In this document: one piece after another, positions 42,458 to 51,272 of the stretch
Layout: each line of letters begins with the position of its first letter
How positions within the stretch are numbered: the first letter of the stretch is position 1
From: UBA8106 sp964569695
Lineage (GTDB): Bacteria > Acidobacteriota > Vicinamibacteria > Vicinamibacterales > UBA823
Length of the DNA: 64,000 nt
Direction of reading: 5' to 3'
NCBI GenBank assembly: GCA_964569695.1
Contig: CAZMUA010000014.1
Coordinates: 1 to 64,000, forward strand
Notes under the pieces: generated by a model
Seen by the model: only the letters and a program-made list of their open reading frames with translations
The model's database searches: none
Told to the model about the DNA's origin: nothing
Made by a program: the position numbers and the translations under genes

Positions 42458-43378
42458 ATGTATCGGCGTGAGTTCCTCCGTTCAAGTTTTGCATTGGGCA
42501 GCACTGCCATGTTGTGCAGTACTGGAAGTCCACTCCTCGGATTTAACCAGTCGGTATCACATGCTTTTCACATGACGTATGCACCACATATTGGCATGTT
42601 TGTCGAACATGCCGGGGTCGATCCGATTGCGCAGATCGAGTTCATGGCTGACCAGGGGTTCATGGCCTTCGAAGATAACGGAATGCGAGACCGGTCGATT
42701 CCGGAACAAGAACGAATCGCGCGTGCACTGACGCGCCGTGGCATGGCCATGGGAGTGTTTGTCATCAACATAAGTGGAGGCTTCGGCAAGCCCAGCTTCA
42801 CACAGGGCGATCCTGAGATGCGAGCGCAGTTTTTGCGGGACGTCAGAGATTCCGTGGACGTCGCAAAGCGCGTGAATGCGACTTGGATGACCGTAGTGAT
42901 GGGCGATTTGTATCCCCGTTTGGAAATCGATTATCAAACTGCCCATGCGATTGAAACTTTGAAGCAAGCCGCTCAAATCTTCGAATCGCATGACCTCGTC
43001 ATGGTCATCGAACCACTAAATCGATGGGACCATCCAGGCATGTACCTCTCGAAGATTCCACAGGCCTATATGCTGTGCAAGGCGATTGATAGCCCGTCTT
43101 GCAAAATCTTGTTCGACATTTACCATCAGCAGATTACTGAGGGAAATCTCATACCAAACATTGACATGGCGTGGGATGAAATTGCGTATTTCCAAATCGG
43201 CGACAATCCTGGACGGAATGAACCAACTACCGGAGAAATTAACTATCGGCGTATTTTTGAGCACATCTACAACAAGGGCTACCGCGGCATTTTAGGCATG
43301 GAGCATGGTAATTCGCAGGCTGGTCGCGCCGGCGAGCAGGCGGTGATTGATGCCTATCGAGCCGTTGATGATTTCTGA
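42458..43378 (+). CDS. Tat-exported hydroxypyruvate isomerase-like TIM barrel
   Basis: A 306-residue protein starting with YRREFLRSS (residues 2-10), a classical Tat signal, then an AP-endonuclease-2-type sugar isomerase barrel. Conserved metal or active-site segments are visible: VMVIEPLNRWDHPG (Glu), ILFDIYHQQITEGNL (Asp, His) and GILGMEHGNS (Glu). This pattern matches hydroxypyruvate isomerase (Hyi) and related epimerases. Hyi interconverts hydroxypyruvate and tartronate semialdehyde, which would link glyoxylate or serine products to glycerate and the upstream kinase. Here, however, the protein should act outside the membrane. Confidence 0.85.
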   Translation: MYRREFLRSSFALGSTAMLCSTGSPLLGFNQSVSHAFHMTYAPHIGMFVEHAGVDPIAQIEFMADQGFMAFEDNGMRDRSIPEQERIARALTRRGMAMGVFVINISGGFGKPSFTQGDPEMRAQFLRDVRDSVDVAKRVNATWMTVVMGDLYPRLEIDYQTAHAIETLKQAAQIFESHDLVMVIEPLNRWDHPGMYLSKIPQAYMLCKAIDSPSCKILFDIYHQQITEGNLIPNIDMAWDEIAYFQIGDNPGRNEPTTGEINYRRIFEHIYNKGYRGILGMEHGNSQAGRAGEQAVIDAYRAVDDF

Positions 43379-43402
43379 TTGGCCATTGAGGGGAGCAAAC
43401 AC

Positions 43403-44695
43403 ATGGTAAGTAGACGAACATTTCTGCGTGGTACGGGTATTTTGGGTGGAGCGGTGCTCACGACGAAGGCACATGGTCTGGAGGATGTGGTGGCGGCCAC
43501 GCAGTCGGTGTCCAGCCAAACTCCAGAGCAAGTTGCTCAGGATGAGTTCTACTGGCGTGAGATTCAGTCGGCTTTCACACTCGATCGAACGCTCACGAAT
43601 CTTAATAATGGAAATAGTTGTCCGACGCCACGGGTGGTCCATGAAGCTTTAAAGCGCTATCTGGATTTTTCCAATCAACTTCCGGTCCATTACCGCGCGC
43701 AACTCCAACGCAATATCGAAACTGTTCGACGAGGATTGGCCGAAGAATTTGGATGCGATCCCGAAGAGCTTGCCATCACGCGCAACTCAAGTGAAGCACT
43801 GCAAATTGCGCAGAACGGTCTCGATCTGCAAGCTGGGGACGAGGTGATTACAACCGAGCAGGATTATGGGCGGATGCTGACAACGTGGGACCAGCGAGTC
43901 CGGCGTGAGGGAATCACCCTGACGCGGCTTCCTTTTCCAGTGCCCACGACCCAAGATGATCTCTACAGTCGATTTGAGCAGGCGATTACGCCACGCACAA
44001 AGGTTTTGCATTTCTGTCACATCACGAATCTGACCGGTCAATTATTTCCGGTCCAGCGACTCAGTCGACTGGCCCGCGAGCGAGGTCTAGTGACAATTTG
44101 CGATGGTGCACACGCTTTTGCACATTTTCCATTTAAGTTACGTGATCTTGAGTGTGACTACTATGGCACCAGTTTGCATAAGTGGTTGCTTGCCCCACAC
44201 GGCACCGGATTTCTCTACGTGCGTCGAGAACGCATCGAAAAAACTTGGCCACTGCAGGCTGCTCCCGCCCGACAGGATGGTGACATCAGGAAGTTTGAGG
44301 CAATCGGGACTCATCCAGCAGCACCGAAAGCAGCCATTGCCGAAGCTCTTGCGTTTCACCAGGCGATTGGGGCTGAACGGAAGGCCGCGCGGCTCCGCTT
44401 TTTGACCATGCGCTGGGCCGATCGGTTAAAAGAGAATCCACGGATCCGCATTCACTCCAACCTCGCACCAGGTCAAACTTGGGGGCTTGCCAACGTCGAA
44501 GTTGTCGGTGTCGATACACGTGAAATTAGCTCGTATATGTGGGACAAGTACCGCATTGTCATTAACGCCATCGTGCGCGACGAATATCAAGGACTACGTG
44601 TGACACCTAATGTCTACACACGCCCTCAAGATATCGACACCTTCACTAACGCGATGGAGGAAATTGCTGATACTGGTGGTATTCCCACTCAATAG
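43403..44695 (+). CDS. Tat-exported class V aminotransferase (isopenicillin-N-epimerase-like)
   Basis: A 430-residue fold-type I PLP enzyme. The ATG at 43403 follows GAGGGGAG and leads straight into SRRTFLRG, a textbook Tat signal. CDGAHAFAHF holds the PLP-pyridine Asp and K260 (SLHKWLLAPHGTG) is the PLP lysine. NSSEALQ is the phosphate-contact loop. Relatives include isopenicillin N epimerase-like and kynureninase or cysteine-desulfurase-like proteins. It starts 24 bases after the isomerase-like gene and is surely co-transcribed. The substrate is unknown. Confidence 0.87.
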   Translation: MVSRRTFLRGTGILGGAVLTTKAHGLEDVVAATQSVSSQTPEQVAQDEFYWREIQSAFTLDRTLTNLNNGNSCPTPRVVHEALKRYLDFSNQLPVHYRAQLQRNIETVRRGLAEEFGCDPEELAITRNSSEALQIAQNGLDLQAGDEVITTEQDYGRMLTTWDQRVRREGITLTRLPFPVPTTQDDLYSRFEQAITPRTKVLHFCHITNLTGQLFPVQRLSRLARERGLVTICDGAHAFAHFPFKLRDLECDYYGTSLHKWLLAPHGTGFLYVRRERIEKTWPLQAAPARQDGDIRKFEAIGTHPAAPKAAIAEALAFHQAIGAERKAARLRFLTMRWADRLKENPRIRIHSNLAPGQTWGLANVEVVGVDTREISSYMWDKYRIVINAIVRDEYQGLRVTPNVYTRPQDIDTFTNAMEEIADTGGIPTQ

Positions 44696-44731
44696 GCCCG
44701 TTGGAGAGAGTGCGTAGCGGGGGGCGAAGTT

Positions 44732-47140
44732 TTAAAAGCGGAACAACTTTGTAAATTTAACGACGAAGCCACGGTTCTTCTGGAGGGGGAAGCCGTGGTG
44801 GTCGGTTGCGCGGCCTTCGGAATAGACAACATACAAGTCGCTGCCGGGTTCGTACTCCCATCGGAACCGGACATTCGTGTTGATTGAGTCGTTGCTGGAG
44901 TTGTACTGGACGAGCGCACCAGCAAACAGACGCGCAGACATCGTATAGGTCGCTCGCGTACTCAAAAGTTCCGTCGTGAAGGTGCCTTCAGGCAATGCAA
45001 TCCAGTTTCGCTGGAAGCGTGGCTCCAGTGACAGTTTCGGGGTCACTTCCACACGGCCATCGGCGCTGAAATGGGTACTATGACCGCTATAGAATCCACC
45101 GGTGCCAATGGTAACCCGCCCGGCAATCCTACGCTGCGGCCCGGCCATGTAGGTAGCGTTTGTGTTTTGCCACCTGTAACCGCCAACTCCAAGCACAACA
45201 CCGTCAGCGATAGTGAAATCCTGAGGCAAGAATTCGTATTGATCCTTAGTGTTGATAATGATGCGGTCTCCACTCTCCATTTCGACTTGGAACCGGCCTT
45301 GGTATTGTCGAGTTTCAAGCGTTCCGGTCGATATAGATGCGATGTGTTCAACGCTCGCTTGCATCTCAAACTTCCTGATTAACGCGATTGACGGTGCGCG
45401 CGGTGAAAACTTGAGCTCCGCGCGATTCTTCCTAAAGTCATCCCGTCGCACAAAGCCAATCCCAGGATTAAAATTATCACCAACTTTTAAATGAGAGAGA
45501 GTGAATCCATACTTATCTCCCTCGTTTTGGACGCGGGCTTGATAACTAGTTGTGTCCCCAGACAGTCCCGGGCTATTCGTACCCGCCCAGAAGGTGCTCA
45601 TCTGTAAATTCTGAAAGAACGCGAAGTTGGCGTCGACACCGTAAGCTTGATTCGCGCCGCTTCCGTCGAGCGAGACTGACCGATTTGTGGCCATGACCCC
45701 AATCGTGCTCCGACGAAAGAGGTCACGCCGCAGACGGACCACAGAAAAGTTTGTGGCCGCAGCTTCGAGTGACTGATCCTCGCTCGTCTGGATGTTTAGG
45801 AGGCCGACGGAGTATCGACCGGCGCGACCGGTCACGCGAGATCCAGCACGGATCGTGACCGGTTGTCGATTCGCCAAACCAATGTTTCGACTGAAGAATA
45901 GGATAGGTGTTTCACCGCCACGCCCCCAGCCACTGTTCACACCCCCGAAATTAAAAATGCCCTGACCTTCAAGAAAAAATTCACGCTTTTCTGGAAAGAA
46001 CAGACTGAAGCGGGTTAAATTTACCTGCTGCATGTCGTCCTCAACCTGGGCGAAATCAGTGTTGACGGTGAAGTCCGCCGTCAATCCTTGCGTCAATCCG
46101 TATTTAGCATCAAAGCCGACATCACCAAGGAAATTGTTGTCCATGACGTTGGTGGTATTGCGTGTGCCCGTCACTGAGGAAATACCGAAGGGTTTTATTT
46201 CGAGATTCCGCGAATTGCTTGGTACAGAGATGCCGACCAATGTGGCTGCATCGGACACCCGTTGCAGGGCTCCCCACGCTGCTGACCGTGGGATCGGTGA
46301 CAGGAATGAATCTTCTTTCTTGGATTCCACACCGCGGCGGATGTTAATACCCCAAATCTGGCCCTCGCCAGGCTTGAAGCGAAGTGATTTGAATGGGATT
46401 TCCATCTCCACGTCCCAGTACTGGTCGGTTTGGTTAACTCGGACATCCCACACTGTGCTCCAGTCGTAATTTGCATTTCTTTCGTCGGTGATGAGTCCAT
46501 CTCGCAGGCCGCCGAGTGGATTCGTTTGGAAGAGATATCCGTTACGCCGATCGTAGAAGGTATCTAACACAAGGGAAAAATTGTCGTTCTGACCAATCGC
46601 ACGGTTATCACGGCGTAATTCATTGGCTAATCTTTTTTCTCGGCCAGTGTCCCAATTTCGGCCCGAGACATAGACATTCTTATCGTCGAAGAAGACCCAC
46701 AATTCCGTCTTATCGGTCGCAGGCGCACCTTCGTCTGGCTCTTGCTGGATGAAATCCGTGACACTTGGCACAGTGGAATAGATTGGGTCGTCAAGTCGCC
46801 CATCAACGTTTAACCCTTCGGGCAATCGCACAGCCCGCACGGTAACTCGGCCTTGAGAATCGCGAGAGACGACGTTTGGTGCGATGGGTGCTGGGGGACC
46901 GTCGATTGTTACGTCGGTGTCTGACTTATCGACGTCAGTTTCGTCTAATTGAACCTTATCCGATTGCTGGAGTTGTTGCTGCTGATAAGGAACATTCCTG
47001 GCAGCCGCCAGTTCGAGTGCTTGCGTTGAGATTTGCGCGGCAGCTGTACTCACGCTGAACGACAATATTAGCAGGCACCCCATGAAGGTGGCTATGCGCA
47101 AAGCGGGGGTACCGAGTGTGTTGAGGGGTTCAGATTTCAT
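44732..47140 (-). CDS. DUF5916 outer-membrane protein with CBM9-like domain
   Basis: About 802 residues. Signal peptide (hydrophobic 19-34, cleavage near TAAAQ), then a CBM9-like sandwich (LNVDGRLDDPIYS, near residues 103-115, and VYVSGRNWD). The rest is a DUF5916 region of repeated beta-hairpins ending in FTKLFRF, an aromatic terminus typical of outer-membrane barrels. I start at ATG 47140; the frame opens at TTG 47182, which falls at the predicted transcription start. The family is common in Acidobacteriota and Bacteroidota; its substrate is unknown, possibly glycan or protein-related. It is divergent from the GGT gene. Confidence 0.85.
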   Translation of the reverse strand: MKSEPLNTLGTPALRIATFMGCLLILSFSVSTAAAQISTQALELAAARNVPYQQQQLQQSDKVQLDETDVDKSDTDVTIDGPPAPIAPNVVSRDSQGRVTVRAVRLPEGLNVDGRLDDPIYSTVPSVTDFIQQEPDEGAPATDKTELWVFFDDKNVYVSGRNWDTGREKRLANELRRDNRAIGQNDNFSLVLDTFYDRRNGYLFQTNPLGGLRDGLITDERNANYDWSTVWDVRVNQTDQYWDVEMEIPFKSLRFKPGEGQIWGINIRRGVESKKEDSFLSPIPRSAAWGALQRVSDAATLVGISVPSNSRNLEIKPFGISSVTGTRNTTNVMDNNFLGDVGFDAKYGLTQGLTADFTVNTDFAQVEDDMQQVNLTRFSLFFPEKREFFLEGQGIFNFGGVNSGWGRGGETPILFFSRNIGLANRQPVTIRAGSRVTGRAGRYSVGLLNIQTSEDQSLEAAATNFSVVRLRRDLFRRSTIGVMATNRSVSLDGSGANQAYGVDANFAFFQNLQMSTFWAGTNSPGLSGDTTSYQARVQNEGDKYGFTLSHLKVGDNFNPGIGFVRRDDFRKNRAELKFSPRAPSIALIRKFEMQASVEHIASISTGTLETRQYQGRFQVEMESGDRIIINTKDQYEFLPQDFTIADGVVLGVGGYRWQNTNATYMAGPQRRIAGRVTIGTGGFYSGHSTHFSADGRVEVTPKLSLEPRFQRNWIALPEGTFTTELLSTRATYTMSARLFAGALVQYNSSNDSINTNVRFRWEYEPGSDLYVVYSEGRATDHHGFPLQKNRGFVVKFTKLFRF

Positions 47141-47188
47141 GAATGAGGTCGAGTGCGAGTAGGTATATACCGATATTAACAACTCTCT

Positions 47189-47215
47189 ATTATAAACGAC
47201 GCAGAAATGTCGTTT
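47189..47215 (-). promoter_or_regulatory. -10 element and dyad upstream of the DUF5916 gene
   Basis: On the minus strand, a perfect TATAAT is at 47194-47189. A dyad with arms AAACGAC/GTCGTTT and an 8-base centre (47194-47215) covers the spacer between this -10 and where the -35 should be. The -35 itself is poor. This is where a repressor or a MerR-type activator would bind. Confidence 0.45.
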
Positions 47216-47373
47216 GTTGCTAACTTTATTCCCAGTCTCAAGATTATTGCCGGCCAGAATATCGACTCTCCTCGCCGATCCTGATATTGTTCTGCTTTTC
47301 TGACAACGAGCCTTTTGTCCATCGTACGCTGAAAATAATTTGCATTGTTTATTTGACTGAAAGGAAGCGCTTT

Positions 47374-49101
47374 ATGTTTCGCCGTTTCTCTTTGGGTATG
47401 GGTCGCCTAGCTGCACCTGTTATCGGTTTGAGTCTGGTGGTTGTGTATGGCACGACTGTCATGGCACAGGATCATCGTAATGCCACAAGTGCACACGGCA
47501 TGGTGGTCTCTATATCGGTGGAGGCGAGTGACGTCGGTGCGAAAATTCTAGAACAGGGTGGCAATGCGGTCGACGCAGCCATTGCGACCGCGTTTGCGTT
47601 GGCCGTGACTTATCCGTCTGCTGGCAATATTGGTGGTGGTGGTTTCATGTTGGTCCATCCTGCTAACGGCAGTGCGCCAACTTTCATCGACTATCGCGAA
47701 AAAGCGCCACTTAGTTCAACGAAGACGATGTTTCTCGATGAACAGGGTGATTATGTTGATGGCGGCAGCAGGAAGAATCATCTGTATGTGGGGGTGCCAG
47801 GCACAGTCGCCGGGTTGGTACTTGCTCACGAACAATTTGGTTCATTAGCGTGGACTGACCTGGTCACTCCAGCCGTGACATTAGCTGAAGATGGCTTCGT
47901 CTTAAATCACCTGGCTGCTCAGCTCAATCGCGTGCTGGAACGATCAAACAACGATGAATTCAAGCGGGTCTATGGTAAATCTGGTGGAGACGAACCATGG
48001 TTGCCGACCGACCGCCTTGTGTTGCCTGACTTGGGTCGCACATTGCGTCGCATCACTGAACTGGGCTTGGATGGATTCTATAGTGGTGAGACTGCTGACC
48101 TCTTGCATGATGAAATGCAGCGTGGTGGGGGATACATCACGCGCGAGGATTTAACAGCATACGAAGCAGTCATACGCGAGCCGATTCACGGCATGTTTCG
48201 CGGCTACGACATCTATTCGTCACCACCTCCGAGTTCTGGCGGCATCTCACTCACGTTGATGCTTAATATGCTTGAGAACTTTGATTTAAGGGCAACCGGG
48301 CGTTGGTCCACTGAGACGGTCCACATCATCGTTGAAACGATGCGTCGTGCTTACGCCAATCGAGCAAAATATTTGGGAGATTCTGATTTTATCGATATCC
48401 CTACACACCTCACGGACAAGCTGTATGCGAAGGGATTGGCTGAAAGCATTGACGTAACCCAAGCGACCAGAAGTGAACAATTCGGCCCCCCGATCACTCT
48501 GGTGGCTGAAAGCGAGGAAACGACACATTTTTCGGTTATCGATTCTACTGGGATGGCGGTGTCGAACACCTACACGCTAGAAAATGGATACGGTGCAGGG
48601 GTTGTTGTCACGGGTGCAGGCTTTTTATTGAACAACGAAATGGGGGATTTTAATAAGAAGCCTGGTGTGACTTCACCACGTGGAGAAATAGGGACGTTAG
48701 CCAATCAAATTGCTCCAGAGAAACGGATGCTGAGTTCTATGACGCCGACCATCGTGTCACGGGACGGCAAAGTCTATTTGGTTACCGGTAGTCCAGGCGG
48801 TCGGACAATCATCAACACCGTTCTCAACGTCACGTTGAATGTGCTTGAGTTCGGAATGAATATGCGGGAGGCCGTTGATGCTCCACGCCTCAATATGCAG
48901 TGGATGCCAGACCGCCTTGGTTTCCAGGCAGTGGAGGATCCACAATACGCTGATCTTGTCGATGCGCTCCGTGCCATGGGTCATACCGTGACACGTGGAG
49001 GTGGAGGTGATGCCAATTCGATTCTCGTTGAAGATGGCACTTTTATTGGTGCAGCAGACAACCAGAATGGCGGTGCTTCAGGTGCGTCAGGGAGTCAGTA
49101 G
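47374..49101 (+). CDS. ggt: Gamma-glutamyltransferase
   Basis: A 575-residue secreted GGT proenzyme. The start is ATG 47374, six bases after AAGGAAG; the signal peptide ends near TVMAQ. NIGGGGFM, GGNAVDAA and the C-terminal TGSPGGRTIINT are conserved. The autoprocessing nucleophile is T383 in ETTHFSV, giving a large and a small subunit. It cleaves glutathione and other gamma-glutamyl peptides in the periplasm, in keeping with the peptide-scavenging character of the region. It is divergent from the DUF5916 gene. Confidence 0.94.
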   Translation: MFRRFSLGMGRLAAPVIGLSLVVVYGTTVMAQDHRNATSAHGMVVSISVEASDVGAKILEQGGNAVDAAIATAFALAVTYPSAGNIGGGGFMLVHPANGSAPTFIDYREKAPLSSTKTMFLDEQGDYVDGGSRKNHLYVGVPGTVAGLVLAHEQFGSLAWTDLVTPAVTLAEDGFVLNHLAAQLNRVLERSNNDEFKRVYGKSGGDEPWLPTDRLVLPDLGRTLRRITELGLDGFYSGETADLLHDEMQRGGGYITREDLTAYEAVIREPIHGMFRGYDIYSSPPPSSGGISLTLMLNMLENFDLRATGRWSTETVHIIVETMRRAYANRAKYLGDSDFIDIPTHLTDKLYAKGLAESIDVTQATRSEQFGPPITLVAESEETTHFSVIDSTGMAVSNTYTLENGYGAGVVVTGAGFLLNNEMGDFNKKPGVTSPRGEIGTLANQIAPEKRMLSSMTPTIVSRDGKVYLVTGSPGGRTIINTVLNVTLNVLEFGMNMREAVDAPRLNMQWMPDRLGFQAVEDPQYADLVDALRAMGHTVTRGGGGDANSILVEDGTFIGAADNQNGGASGASGSQ

Positions 49102-49202
49102 AGCGCTAAGGGTTAATAAGGGTTAAGAAGAAGCCTATTGAAGTGAGTACCATACTTTTATTTTACTAAGGTTGCATCGGATGTTGCATAAAGGAGCCTG
49201 AC

Positions 49203-49952
49203 ATGTCCGCTCATCTTGCGTTGCGTTCCGGTAATCCGGCACTGACGGCTGATACTTTCACAAGCATTCCTCGCACGAGTAGCGAGAATGCTATGACTAT
49301 CAGCGGGACCGTTAACAAGACGTCCTTAGCGCTCGCCATTCTTTTTGTGGCAGCGACCTACGTCTGGAGCCAAGGGGCAGCCGGTGCTCTTCCAACGGGT
49401 TTCATCTGGGGTGGGTTTATCGGTGGGTTTGTTGTGGCGCTAGTCACGGTTTTTAAGCAGACATGGGCTCCCTATACCACACCACTCTATGCTGGCTTGG
49501 AGGGCCTTGCACTAGGTGGAATCTCGTTTATTTTTGAACAGCAATATCCTGGCATTGTGTCGCAGGCGATTTTTTTGACCTTTGGGACTCTTGGTGGATT
49601 GCTGTTGGCGTACCGTAGTGGGGTCATTCGGGCAACCGAGAATTTTAAGCTCGGCGTGGTCGCTGCCACTGGGGGTATTGGGCTGGTGTACTTCCTTAGC
49701 TTTATTCTCGGTTTCTTCGGCATCAATATTCCGCTCATTCACTCAAGCGGCACGTTTGGGATTCTGTTTAGTCTCTTTGTGGTCGTCATCGCTGCATTGA
49801 ACCTGGTACTCGATTTCGACTTCATCGAGGAAGGAGCCGAGCGTGGTGCACCCCAGTACATGGAATGGTATGGCGCCTTTGGCCTTCTTGTGACCCTCAT
49901 CTGGCTCTATCTAGAGATCCTTCGCCTGTTGGTGAAGCTTCGGTCCAGATGA
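49203..49952 (+). CDS. Bax inhibitor-1/YccA family membrane protein
   Basis: A 249-residue protein. A polar N-terminal 35 residues (consistent with YccA-like BI-1 members) is followed by seven hydrophobic segments. LEGLALGGISFIFEQQYPGIVSQAIFLT and the C-terminal DFDFIEEGAERGAPQYMEWYGAFGLLVTLIWLYLEILRLL are family signatures. AAGGAG lies five bases before the ATG. Bacterial members include a pH-gated calcium leak and modulators of FtsH. Confidence 0.9.
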   Translation: MSAHLALRSGNPALTADTFTSIPRTSSENAMTISGTVNKTSLALAILFVAATYVWSQGAAGALPTGFIWGGFIGGFVVALVTVFKQTWAPYTTPLYAGLEGLALGGISFIFEQQYPGIVSQAIFLTFGTLGGLLLAYRSGVIRATENFKLGVVAATGGIGLVYFLSFILGFFGINIPLIHSSGTFGILFSLFVVVIAALNLVLDFDFIEEGAERGAPQYMEWYGAFGLLVTLIWLYLEILRLLVKLRSR

Positions 49953-50012
49953 TGGTTCGCGGTGGTCTTTGCCACAGCGCTCCACTTTTGCGTTGCGCCG
50001 CAACGAGTAGGG

Positions 50013-50675
50013 CTATGGATACAGCCGGCGGCAGAGCCAATCGTTGTTAACACGTTCGTAACACAATCGATCATGCAGCCGGTTGGCGCGACCCTGCCAG
50101 AACTCGATTCGCTGCGGGATGATCCGAAAACCTCCCCAAAACGGCGGTAGCGGAATAGGTTGGTCGGCGAATTTCTTCTCGTGTTCGCGCACTCGTTGCT
50201 GGAGTTCATCCACGCTGGTTAGGGTCGCGCTCTGTGATGAGGCCCAAGCGCCGATCTGGCTGCCACGCAACCTTGTGTGAAAATAGGTGTCAGATTCATC
50301 ACTTGAGGTGCGCTCGGTTGTGCCCTCAATGCGTACCTGCCGTTGTAGCACTGTCCAGTGACAAACAAGGGCCGCACGCGGGTTCGCATCAAGTTCCGCA
50401 CTCTTTCGGCTGTTGTAGTTAGTAAAAAAAACGAATCCACGTTCATCAAAGCCTTTAAGGAGCACGAGGCGCGCTGAAGGTGCACCGTCCGCGGAGGCGG
50501 TGGCGAGCGTCATCGCTTCAGGAAGGACAATGCCGCTGGTTTTGGCCTGCTCGAACCATTCATCGAAAAGACGTAACGGGTCAGGTCCGGCTGTTTTTTC
50601 GGACAAACCTTCTGTGAGTCCTTTTACTCCCTGTCCGAGCGACAGCAGCATACGTAGTTTACTTATGAATGACAT
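50013..50675 (-). CDS. pdxH: Pyridoxamine 5'-phosphate oxidase
   Basis: A 220-residue FMN enzyme of vitamin B6 metabolism. It shows DPLRLFDEWFEQA, the FMN-binding RLVLLKGFDERGFVFFTNYNSRKSAEL, GAWASSQS and the C-terminal FWQGRANRLHDR...W..RRLYP, so it is complete. It makes PLP from PNP or PMP in the cytoplasm. PLP supply is relevant given the several exported PLP enzymes in this window. An extra basic/hydrophobic 25 residues at the N-terminus are longer than the E. coli enzyme. It is convergent with the YccA-like gene. Confidence 0.95.
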   Translation of the reverse strand: MSFISKLRMLLSLGQGVKGLTEGLSEKTAGPDPLRLFDEWFEQAKTSGIVLPEAMTLATASADGAPSARLVLLKGFDERGFVFFTNYNSRKSAELDANPRAALVCHWTVLQRQVRIEGTTERTSSDESDTYFHTRLRGSQIGAWASSQSATLTSVDELQQRVREHEKKFADQPIPLPPFWGGFRIIPQRIEFWQGRANRLHDRLCYERVNNDWLCRRLYP

Positions 50676-50689
50676 GGTAAATATTCACA

Positions 50690-51265
50690 TTATTCACGGC
50701 CAACGGTTAGTTGTGCGGTGTAGACAAAATCACCGAGGTCAGAATCATCATCGTTCCCAGCGTTGGCTGCGACATGAAAAATAATTGGGCTAGTTGGTGC
50801 AACCGGCGACGACCATTCGATGACCCAATTGGCCAGTCCTGGGGTGGGTAGCGTGCTTCCAACAGTTGTGTGCTGCACGTACTCTACATCACTTGTGTCA
50901 CCAACCACGGTTGTTGTGTGTGTATCAAGAGGTCGTAAAATGCCAGCTTGCCGTCCGACGTCTGACCCTTCAAGAAATCGCGCTGTTAGTTGAAACCCTC
51001 CGCGCCTCATCTCGACGTGGTTAAGCATGATGTTCATTTGGTAAGTTTGGCCCGGAAGGTAATCGTTTGGTATACCGCTAAGCGTCAGAGTCCCATCCGG
51101 ATTATTAAGTTCATGATCCCAGTGGCATTCATGACATGTATCCTCACCGAAGCCGCCCGTGTGAGCCGGTGGTGGCCCGTCGAGATAGCCCGCCACCGGA
51201 AATGTGAGACTAAGACCCACGAACGTGAAGCACGCGAGCAGGCAGTAAATACGTTGGCTTGCCAA
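50690..51265 (-). CDS. Exported Reeler/choice-of-anchor-V-type protein with a heme c motif
   Basis: About 191 residues. A signal helix (CLLACFTFVGLSLTF) is followed by TCHECHW, a CxxCH heme c site, and then a beta-sandwich of the Reeler or choice-of-anchor V type (GTLTLSGIP, YLPGQTYQMNI, GFQLTARF, NWVIEWSSP). It probably binds heme in the periplasm and serves electron transfer or anchoring. The start is uncertain: the open frame extends into the upstream gene. TTG 51265, 7 bases past that gene's stop, gives a sensible signal peptide, but no good ribosome-binding site was seen. It is downstream of and likely co-transcribed with the Vgb-like propeller. Confidence 0.7.
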   Translation of the reverse strand: MASQRIYCLLACFTFVGLSLTFPVAGYLDGPPPAHTGGFGEDTCHECHWDHELNNPDGTLTLSGIPNDYLPGQTYQMNIMLNHVEMRRGGFQLTARFLEGSDVGRQAGILRPLDTHTTTVVGDTSDVEYVQHTTVGSTLPTPGLANWVIEWSSPVAPTSPIIFHVAANAGNDDDSDLGDFVYTAQLTVGRE

Positions 51266-51272
51266 AATAGCG

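Noticed and set aside
49113..49128. Repeated GGGTTAA units after the GGT gene
   Set aside because: Two short units only; no sign of a longer array or function.
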